Source: an uncultured Arenimonas sp.
GTDB taxonomy: Bacteria > Pseudomonadota > Gammaproteobacteria > Xanthomonadales > Xanthomonadaceae
Direction: 5' to 3'
Assembly (NCBI GenBank): GCA_946480565.1
Contig: CAMLKR010000161.1
Span: 1 to 5,514 of the forward strand
Length of the DNA: 5,514 nucleotides
Below, one piece after another: positions 1 to 4,505 of this stretch. The position numbers and the translations under genes are program-made. The stretch's first letter is position 1; each line of letters starts with the position of its first letter. The notes beneath the pieces were generated by a model. It did not search any database. It was not told the origin of the DNA and saw nothing but the letters and a program-made list of their open reading frames with translations.

Positions 1-179
1 GACACCGACTGCGCCTTGATGGTGATGCCGCGCTCGCGCTCGATCGGATTGGAGTCGAGCACCTGGGCCTCCATCTCGCGCGCCTGCAGGCCGCCGCAGA
101 TCTGGATGATGCGATCGGCCAGCGTCGACTTGCCGTGGTCGACGTGGGCGATGATTGAAAAATTGCGGATGTGCTGCAT
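1..179 (-). CDS. lepA: Elongation factor 4 (LepA) GTPase, N-terminal fragment cut by window edge
   Basis: LepA/EF4 is a ribosome-associated translational GTPase, active in the cytoplasm and at the membrane. Only the first 59 codons are present; the rest lies beyond position 1. The fragment begins [19 protein letters not shown]. The P-loop (G1) AHVDHGKST spans residues 11-19, and the switch I (G2) motif RGITIK spans residues 50-55, with the magnesium-binding Thr at 53. The spacing of these motifs from the N-terminus is typical of LepA, which fixes the ATG at 179-177. No longer in-frame start fits: the ATG at 223-221 is out of frame. The 20 bases before the start are C-rich and show no Shine-Dalgarno sequence. 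The gene lies downstream of mucD in the same direction, but a hairpin and its own likely promoter stand between them. Other translational GTPases (EF-G, TypA) share the P-loop, but the N-terminal wording is LepA-like. Confidence 0.95.
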   Translation of the reverse strand, partial: MQHIRNFSIIAHVDHGKSTLADRIIQICGGLQAREMEAQVLDSNPIERERGITIKAQSV

Positions 180-221
180 GCGGGGGCGGGCTTGGGGCCG
201 GATCCTGGGCGAAAACGCGGC

Positions 222-230
222 ATTATCGCA
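222..230 (-). promoter_or_regulatory. Candidate lepA promoter, extended -10 element
   Basis: Read on the minus strand, positions 230-222 give TGC followed directly by GATAAT. This is a TGn extended -10 with five of six bases of TATAAT, standing out in very GC-rich DNA. Transcription would start near position 215, leaving a leader of about 36 bases before lepA. No good TTGACA-like -35 lies 17 bases upstream, because that place is taken by the GC hairpin at 236-274. Extended -10 promoters can work with a poor -35. This is a sequence match only. Confidence 0.45.
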
Positions 231-235
231 CAGCG

Positions 236-274
236 TTCCCGGCCCGGCCCGCCAGGGGCGGACCGGACCGGGAA
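236..274 (-). terminator. Strong GC hairpin between mucD and lepA (possible terminator or transcript-stabilising stem)
   Basis: Two 18-base arms, 236-253 and 257-274, flank a 3-base loop. In minus-strand RNA all 18 pairs form, two of them as G-U. In plus-strand RNA the same two positions become C-A mismatches, so the structure fits the mucD-to-lepA direction. It begins about 30 bases after the mucD stop codon. No run of U follows directly; the first T4 on the minus strand is about 20 bases further on. It is therefore not a textbook intrinsic terminator and may instead be an attenuator or a 3'-end stabiliser for the rpoE-mucD mRNA. Confidence 0.5.
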
Positions 275-304
275 CAGGATCGCCGGGACGGGCCGACGCG
301 GGGA

Positions 305-1771
305 TCAGCGCACCTGGAAGGTGATGAAGCCGGTGCTGCGCGCATTGCGCACCAGCAGGCGGACCTCGTCGCCCGAGGCCAGGTCCTTCACGGCGGCCTC
401 GAAGGCGGCGACCGTGCCGACCTCGGCCTTGTTGACCTGCAGGATCACGTCGCCGGGCGCCAGGCCGGCGCGCCGTGCCGCCAGGCCCGCGACCCGGGCG
501 ACCAGCACGCCCTCGCCCGCCTTCAGGCCCAGGGCCGAGCGCGCGGCCGCGTCCAGCGCCTCGACCGCGATGCCCAGGGCATTGCCCGCCGCCGGTTCGG
601 CCGCGGCGGGCGCGGCGGGCGCCGCACCCGGGGAGCCGCCGGCGTCGAGCGCCGACAGCGTCACCACCACGTCCAGCGGCTTGCCGTCGCGCAGCAGGCT
701 CAGGCTGGCCCGGCTGCCCGGCGGCATGGCGCCGACCATCGGCGGCAGTTCGGCCGAACGGGAGATCTCGCGGCCGTTGAATCGGGTGATGACGTCGCCC
801 GGGCGCACGCCGGCGCGGGCGGCCGCGCTGCCGTTCTCGACCGAATCGACGAAGGCGCCGACCGGGCGGTCCAGGCCCAGCTCGGCCGCGTTCTCGCGGG
901 TCACGTCCTGGATGCGTACGCCCAGCTGGCCGCGCACCACCTTGCCGGTGTCGCGCAGCTGGCGCACGGCGTTCATCGCCACCTCGATCGGGATCGCGAA
1001 GCTGACGCCCATGTAGCCGCCGGAGTTGGAGAAGATCTGCGAGTTGATGCCGACCACCTCGCCGCGAACGTTCAGCAGCGGGCCGCCGGAGTTGCCGCGG
1101 TTGATCGCGACGTCGGTCTGGATGAAGGGCACGTACTGCTGGCTCGGATCGAGCGAGCGGCGGCCCACGCCGCTGACGATGCCGGCGGTGACCGAGTGGT
1201 CGAAACCGAAGGGCGAGCCGATCGCCAGCACCCACTGCCCGGCCTTGAGGCTGCGCGAGTCGCCGATCTTCAGCACCGGCAGGCCGACGCCCTTGACCTT
1301 CAGCAGGGCGACGTCGGATAGCGGATCGCTCCCGACCAGCTCGGCCTCGAGCTCGTTGCGGTCGCTCAGGCGGACCACGATCTCGTCGGCGCCGTCCACC
1401 ACGTGGTGGTTGGTCAGCACATAGCCGTCGGCGGAGATGATGAAGCCGGTGCCCTGCGACACGCCGCCGCGCGGGCGCGGCTGGGGCATGCCCGGCTGCT
1501 GCTCGAAGAATCGCTTGAAAAATTCCGGCATGTCTTCGGGCAGATCCTCCTGGCCACGCGGCTGCGGGCCGGCCGCGACTTCGCGCTCGCCGCCGCCCAG
1601 GGTGGCCTCGATGTTGACCACCGCCGGCCCGGCGCGCTCCACCAGCCGGGTGAAGTCCGGCAGGTCGACGATGGGCTCGGGTTCCGGCGCGGCGGCGGGA
1701 ACCTGGGCCTGCGCCACCGGCACCAGCAGGGCCAGCAGCAGGGCGAGGAAGGAACGGGGCATCCGGCTCAT
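305..1771 (-). CDS. mucD: Periplasmic serine protease of the HtrA/DegP family (MucD)
   Basis: This 488-residue protein, the usual size for DegP/MucD, degrades or holds misfolded proteins in the periplasm. In Pseudomonas MucD dampens the sigma-E/AlgU response. Residues 1-22 form a Sec signal peptide with a Leu/Ala-rich core ending in AQA. The trypsin-like domain carries the full catalytic triad: His123 in TNHHVVDG, Asp153 in DPLSDVALL and Ser228 in GNSGGPL. Residues 61-105, rich in Glu, Pro and Gly, match the LA loop. PDZ1 covers about 281-375 and PDZ2 about 397-485, joined by an Ala/Pro linker (377-396). The ATG at 1771 lies 16 bases after the rseC stop, with a weak GAG 9 bases upstream. A second in-frame ATG (codon 4, 1762) is an alternative start and would leave the signal peptide intact. 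A sigma-E-type promoter inside rseC probably adds to operon read-through. The operon position favours the name mucD over degP or degQ. Confidence 0.95.
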   Translation of the reverse strand: MSRMPRSFLALLLALLVPVAQAQVPAAAPEPEPIVDLPDFTRLVERAGPAVVNIEATLGGGEREVAAGPQPRGQEDLPEDMPEFFKRFFEQQPGMPQPRPRGGVSQGTGFIISADGYVLTNHHVVDGADEIVVRLSDRNELEAELVGSDPLSDVALLKVKGVGLPVLKIGDSRSLKAGQWVLAIGSPFGFDHSVTAGIVSGVGRRSLDPSQQYVPFIQTDVAINRGNSGGPLLNVRGEVVGINSQIFSNSGGYMGVSFAIPIEVAMNAVRQLRDTGKVVRGQLGVRIQDVTRENAAELGLDRPVGAFVDSVENGSAAARAGVRPGDVITRFNGREISRSAELPPMVGAMPPGSRASLSLLRDGKPLDVVVTLSALDAGGSPGAAPAAPAAAEPAAGNALGIAVEALDAAARSALGLKAGEGVLVARVAGLAARRAGLAPGDVILQVNKAEVGTVAAFEAAVKDLASGDEVRLLVRNARSTGFITFQVR

Positions 1772-1787
1772 GGGCGATCACTCATGC

Positions 1788-2219
1788 TCAAGGGGAAAGG
1801 GGGGCCGGACCGTCCGCCGCGAGGCGGGGTTCGGGCAAGTGGCGTTTGGAAAGGCGTACGGCCGCGAAAGTTCCCAGCAGCAAACCACCCACCGTCAGCA
1901 GGTCGGCGTGCCGCCCCCAGGCCATGCCGACGGCCGCGCCCACGCCGGCGCCGGCCATCAGGCCCAGCCAGGCCAGGCCGTAACCGCGCCAGGCGGCGCG
2001 CCGCAGGGCCACGTCGTCCAGCTGCAGCCGCAGCGACTGGCCGGCGGCGTAGTCCTTGGCCGATGCAGTGGCCAGATGGAACTCCCTGTCCTTGTCGCCG
2101 GCGAACAGGCTGCAGCGTCCGCCGCAGCCACCGACGCAGCCCTCGCAGGCATCACCAAGCAGGCGCAGCCGCAGTGCGCCGTCGGCCACCGCCAGCACTT
2201 CGACCCGGCGCTCAGCCAT
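1788..2219 (-). CDS. rseC: RseC/MucC family inner-membrane protein with a cysteine cluster
   Basis: This 143-residue protein belongs to the RseC/MucC family. In E. coli, RseC is a weak positive modulator of sigma-E and has also been linked to the system that reduces the SoxR iron-sulfur cluster; its biochemical role is not settled. The N-terminal part, about residues 1-75, contains four cysteines (C25, C28, C32, C36) in a CxxCx3Cx3C arrangement inside a Gly-rich stretch, which could hold metal or an iron-sulfur cluster. Two hydrophobic segments follow, about 78-101 and 105-123, then a short polar Pro-rich tail. The ATG at 2219 overlaps the rseB stop by 8 bases, so translation is probably coupled. 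The 3' end of the gene also carries a candidate sigma-E promoter for mucD, and codon use changes there. Family assignment rests on the Cys motif, the two membrane segments and the position after rseB. Confidence 0.88.
   Translation of the reverse strand: MAERRVEVLAVADGALRLRLLGDACEGCVGGCGGRCSLFAGDKDREFHLATASAKDYAAGQSLRLQLDDVALRRAAWRGYGLAWLGLMAGAGVGAAVGMAWGRHADLLTVGGLLLGTFAAVRLSKRHLPEPRLAADGPAPLSP
1845..1874 (-). promoter_or_regulatory. Candidate sigma-E promoter for mucD, inside rseC
   Basis: On the minus strand, GGAACTT (1874-1868) is followed after 17 bases by TCCAAA (1850-1845). This is a full -35 match and a TCnAA-type -10 for RpoE/AlgU sigma factors. Transcription would start near 1840, about 70 bases before the mucD ATG. 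The candidate promoter upstream of rpoE shares the same nine bases, GGAACTTTC. The overlapping rseC codons (residues 116-125) use GGA, ACT, GTA, CTT and AAA, which are uncommon in this GC-rich DNA. This suggests the DNA sequence itself is under selection. From memory, an independent mucD promoter within the operon has been reported in Pseudomonas aeruginosa. Confidence 0.6.
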
Positions 2220-3135
2220 CGCCGTCGGCGGCGCGCAGGGTCCGGGCGAAGCGGTCCACGGTGGCGGCCGGCGCCTTGCCGATCGCCAGCACGTGCCAGC
2301 CGTCGAGCCAGTAGGAGCGCGAATTCACCGCGCCGCGCCGGCTGGCGCGGCTGCCGCGCAGCCCCGGGTCGGCCTTCTCGACGTAGACCGACACGCTGGC
2401 CAGTCCGTCGCTGTAGAGCAGCTGCACGCCGTCGGCGCGATAGCGCGCGGCCCGCAGCACGAAACCTTCGGGAGGCGCCGGCACCTGCCAGGCGGGCGAG
2501 GCGGCGGTGGACGGCGCCAGGGTCTCGATCCGGCTCATGGCGGCTTCGCCGGACGCACGCAGTTCGGCGTCGCTGGGGCGGACGCCGAGTTCCAGTTCGG
2601 TGAAGGCCACCTGTTCCACCGCCTGGCCGCGCTCGTCGACCAGGTCCACGCGCAGCGGCAGGCCGCTGTCGCGATCGATCCAGAGGCGGTAGCCATAACG
2701 CCAGCCATCGGTGGCGGCGACATCGACGATCTGGGCCGCACGTCCGGCCACCCGTCCCTGCCCGCCCAGCGCGGCGCGGTATCCGCGCAGGCCCGGCGCC
2801 TCGGCCAGGGCCAGCGCCGGACTCCAGCGGCCGGCCTGGCGCAGATCGTAGGCCACCGGCGCCTGGCCGGTGCCGATGCACATCACCTTGCCGCCGTCGC
2901 GCACCACTTCCCGCGGCGGGCCGCTGATCGCGACCAGGCGTTCGCGCTCCCGGCCCTCGTCGTTGCGGTGGAACACGCGCATGGTCGCGAACTTTCCCTC
3001 GGCGACGTAGACCAGGGTGCCGCGGTAGTCGAGCCCCGCCAGCGCCGGGGCGACCCGCGCCAGCCAGGCCTCCACGTCGGCGGCGTGCAGCGGCCCGGCG
3101 ATGGCCAGCAGCAGGCCGAACAGCAGTCGCCTCAC
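2212..3135 (-). CDS. rseB: Sigma-E factor regulatory protein RseB (MucB), periplasmic
   Basis: RseB binds the periplasmic part of RseA and shields it from site-1 cleavage. It senses mislocalised lipopolysaccharide or lipoproteins through a lipoprotein-carrier-like N-terminal domain. The predicted protein has 307 residues, close to the usual size. A signal peptide occupies residues 1-18 (RRLLFGLLLAIAGPLHA). Family motifs follow: LDYRGTLVYV at 35-44, MRVFHR at 52-57, RERLV..SGPPREVVRD at 64-80, and YGYRLWIDRDSGLPLRVDLVD at about 148-168. The C-terminal domain runs from about 215 to 303. The start is GTG at 3135, overlapping the rseA stop as GTGA. The open frame continues upstream to about 3633, but that extension is antisense-like Arg/Ala sequence over rseA and would bury the signal peptide. 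The ribosome site is weak, so coupling to rseA is likely. Confidence 0.93.
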   Translation of the reverse strand: MRRLLFGLLLAIAGPLHAADVEAWLARVAPALAGLDYRGTLVYVAEGKFATMRVFHRNDEGRERERLVAISGPPREVVRDGGKVMCIGTGQAPVAYDLRQAGRWSPALALAEAPGLRGYRAALGGQGRVAGRAAQIVDVAATDGWRYGYRLWIDRDSGLPLRVDLVDERGQAVEQVAFTELELGVRPSDAELRASGEAAMSRIETLAPSTAASPAWQVPAPPEGFVLRAARYRADGVQLLYSDGLASVSVYVEKADPGLRGSRASRRGAVNSRSYWLDGWHVLAIGKAPAATVDRFARTLRAADGDG

Positions 3136-3755
3136 CGGTCGGCCCCGTCCGCCGCCGGCTGCTCGTGCGCGACCACGTCGACATAGGGCATGAAGCCGCC
3201 CAGGCCGTCCTCGGCCATCAGTGCGTTGTGCCGCACCAGGTAGTCGGACATCGCGTCCTCGTCCGGCAGCAGGGGCGAACGCGGCCAGGGCTTGCGGGCG
3301 CCGGATTCGACCAGCGGGAAATCGCGCACCGAGGCCGGGGCGGGCACCGGAGACGAGGGCGCGGGCAAGGCCTGCGGCGCCGTGGGCACGGCCGGTGCCT
3401 CGGCCAGCGGCGCGCCCGGCGCGAGCTCGTAGGGGCCGGGGTCGCGCAGGCTCAGGCGCGGCAGCAGCACGGCGACCAGCATCGCGGCGGCCGCAGCCGC
3501 GAGCCAGGGCCAGCGCACCCGGCGCGCGGGTTCCGCGGCGACCGCCGCGGCGACACGGTCGCAGAGATCGGCGGGCATCGCCCGCACCGGCTGGCCACGC
3601 AGGCAGGCCGAGGCCAGCTGCCAGCGCTCCCACTGTGCGCGCAGGACCGGGTCGTTCTGCAGGCGGCGCTGCAGGAAGCGGGCCTCGTCGGCCGGCAGTT
3701 CGCCGTCCATCCAGGCGCAGAGTTGTTCCTGCAGGGTCTTGTCGTTCGTGCTCAT
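3132..3755 (-). CDS. rseA: Sigma-E anti-sigma factor RseA (MucA), inner membrane
   Basis: RseA holds RpoE at the inner membrane until regulated proteolysis destroys it. The protein has 207 residues, close to E. coli RseA (216) and Pseudomonas MucA (194). The cytoplasmic anti-sigma domain (about 1-80) shows the family pattern LCAWMDGELP at 12-21, then NDPVLRAQWERWQLASACLRG at about 34-54. A single membrane segment lies at about 82-99. The periplasmic part begins with a Pro/Ala-rich linker (106-142) and ends with a more complex stretch, DYLVRHNALMAEDG at 171-184 followed by GGFMPYVDVV, which is the likely RseB-contact region. The ATG at 3755 overlaps the rpoE stop as ATGA. No Shine-Dalgarno is visible before it, so translation probably depends on ribosomes finishing rpoE. 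That would keep sigma and anti-sigma levels matched. No DegS/AlgW or RseP gene is in the window. Confidence 0.93.
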   Translation of the reverse strand: MSTNDKTLQEQLCAWMDGELPADEARFLQRRLQNDPVLRAQWERWQLASACLRGQPVRAMPADLCDRVAAAVAAEPARRVRWPWLAAAAAAMLVAVLLPRLSLRDPGPYELAPGAPLAEAPAVPTAPQALPAPSSPVPAPASVRDFPLVESGARKPWPRSPLLPDEDAMSDYLVRHNALMAEDGLGGFMPYVDVVAHEQPAADGADR

Positions 3756-4345
3756 GGGCGGGCCCGTTCGTTGTCCAGCAGCGGCCGCAGCCGCTGGTCG
3801 ATGGCCTCGCGGGCCCGGAAGATGCGCGATCGCACGGTGCCGATCGGGCAGGACATCAGCTGCGCGATCTCTTCGTAGCTCAGGCCGTCCACCTCGCGCA
3901 GGGTGATGGCCTGGCGCAGTTCCTCAGGCAGGCCGGCGACGGTGTCGGTGACGGCCTGCTCGATCTCCTGGCGCAGCAGCTGGTGCTCGGGCGTGTCGTG
4001 GTCGTGCAGGCGCCCCGCGCCGGCGTAGTGTTCGGCGTCTTCGGCGGCGACGTCCGCGGTGGGCGGACGGCGCTTCATGGCCACGAGGTGGTTCTTGGCG
4101 GTGTTCACGGCGATCCGGTAAAGCCAGGTGTAGAACTGGGCGTCGCCACGGAAGTTCGCCAGCGCCCGGTAGGCGCGGATGAAGGCTTCCTGGACGATGT
4201 CCTGGGCCTCGGCGTGGTCGGGCACGAAGCGATACACCACCGCGCCGATCCGGTGCTGGTACTTGCGCACCAGCAGGTCGAAGGCCGAGTTGTCGCCACC
4301 CTGCACACGTTTGACGAGGGCCAGGTCCAGTTCGTTCTCGCCCAT
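3752..4345 (-). CDS. rpoE: RNA polymerase sigma-E factor (RpoE/AlgU, ECF family)
   Basis: This is an extracytoplasmic-function sigma factor of 197 residues that directs RNA polymerase to envelope-stress promoters. Region 2 (about 19-87) contains FDLLVRKYQHRIG, the region 2.2 stretch DIVQEAFIRAYRAL (49-62) and the region 2.3/2.4 stretch FRGDAQFYTWLYRIAVNTAKN (about 65-85), nearly identical in wording to E. coli RpoE. A linker of about 90-120 follows. Region 4 (about 125-185) has LPEELRQAITLREVDGLSYEEIA and the helix-turn-helix GTVRSRIFRAREAI (169-182). The ATG at 4345 gives the normal N-terminus (MGENELDLALVKRVQGGD), with AGGAG at 4361-4357, 11 bases upstream. The frame stays open to 4861, but that part is antisense to the fatty-acid oxidation gene. 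A sigma-E-type promoter about 30 bases upstream of the leader predicts autoregulation. It is first in the rseA-rseB-rseC-mucD operon. Confidence 0.97.
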   Translation of the reverse strand: MGENELDLALVKRVQGGDNSAFDLLVRKYQHRIGAVVYRFVPDHAEAQDIVQEAFIRAYRALANFRGDAQFYTWLYRIAVNTAKNHLVAMKRRPPTADVAAEDAEHYAGAGRLHDHDTPEHQLLRQEIEQAVTDTVAGLPEELRQAITLREVDGLSYEEIAQLMSCPIGTVRSRIFRAREAIDQRLRPLLDNERARP

Positions 4346-4356
4346 CCGGGCCGCTG

Positions 4357-4361
4357 CTCCT
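4357..4361 (-). promoter_or_regulatory. Ribosome binding site of rpoE
   Basis: AGGAG on the minus strand, 11 bases before the rpoE ATG. It is the clearest Shine-Dalgarno of the minus-strand operon and supports the ATG at 4345, although the spacing is slightly long. Confidence 0.55.
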
Positions 4362-4381
4362 GCGGCCGTCCGGGCCGCTGC

Positions 4382-4409
4382 ATGGACATCCTTGGCCCGG
4401 GAAAGTTCC
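4382..4409 (-). promoter_or_regulatory. Candidate autoregulated sigma-E promoter of rpoE
   Basis: On the minus strand, GGAACTT (4409-4403) is followed after 16 bases by TCCAT (4386-4382). The -35 matches the RpoE consensus in full and the -10 has the key TC. Transcription would begin near 4375, leaving a leader of about 30 bases that contains the rpoE ribosome site. Sigma-E promoters upstream of rpoE are the rule in E. coli and in AlgU systems. The second copy of GGAACTTTC lies upstream of mucD. Confidence 0.7.
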
Positions 4410-4438
4410 GCGGCCCGGTGGATCGGGCGTCGCCGGCG

Positions 4439-4467
4439 TTGACCCCCCGGGGTCTGGCCGGGATGAT
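4439..4467 (+). promoter_or_regulatory. Candidate sigma-70 promoter of the fatty-acid oxidation gene
   Basis: TTGACC (4439-4444, five of six bases of the -35) is followed after 17 bases by GATGAT (4462-4467, four of six of the -10). Transcription would start near 4474, about 32 bases before the ATG at 4506. A perfect palindrome occupies the spacer, a place where a repressor could act. Confidence 0.4.
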
Positions 4468-4495
4468 ACGTCCTCCCTTCCCTACCCCAACGTAT

Positions 4496-4499
4496 GGAG
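4496..4499 (+). promoter_or_regulatory. Ribosome binding site deciding the start of the fatty-acid oxidation gene
   Basis: GGAG lies 6 bases before the ATG at 4506. An in-frame ATG at 4494 (adding Met-Glu-Pro-Ala) overlaps this site and has only pyrimidine-rich sequence upstream, so 4506 is preferred. Confidence 0.65.
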
Positions 4500-4505
4500 C
4501 CCGCC

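Larger units (their letters stand above)
4346..4505. promoter_or_regulatory. Divergent promoter region between rpoE and the fatty-acid oxidation gene
   Basis: This 160-base non-coding stretch separates two genes that read away from each other. Besides the sigma-E site for rpoE, it holds a sigma-70-like match for the plus-strand gene and a weaker one for rpoE. The latter is TATCAT at 4468-4463 on the minus strand, with TTGGGG 16 bases upstream, and may be a housekeeping rpoE promoter. Two inverted repeats also lie here: GACCCC-CC-GGGGTC at 4441-4454, and ATACGT (4466-4471) with ACGTAT (4490-4495). Confidence 0.6.

Noticed and set aside
155..1321. Long plus-strand open frame (388 codons) opposite mucD
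   Set aside because: It is antisense to a complete MucD with signal peptide, triad and PDZ domains. The product is His/Arg/Ala/Gly-rich low-complexity sequence typical of shadow frames in GC-rich DNA.
1768..1785. Five-codon mini-frame (ATG AGT GAT CGC CCA TGA) overlapping the mucD start as ATGA
   Set aside because: It could couple translation from rseC to mucD, but it is very short, has no ribosome site and can arise by chance.
1437..2603. Plus-strand open frames of about 300-390 codons across mucD, rseC and rseB
   Set aside because: Arg/Pro/Ala-rich sequence without any recognisable domain, opposite well-supported genes on the minus strand.
2989..2994. Plus-strand GAACTT within rseB
   Set aside because: No TC-type -10 lies at the right distance, and no plus-strand gene follows.
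4130..4157. GAACTT-N17-TCTAC inside rpoE, resembling a further sigma-E promoter
   Set aside because: It falls in codons for the conserved NFRGDAQFYT stretch and uses ordinary codons such as AAC and TTC, so the protein sequence explains the match.
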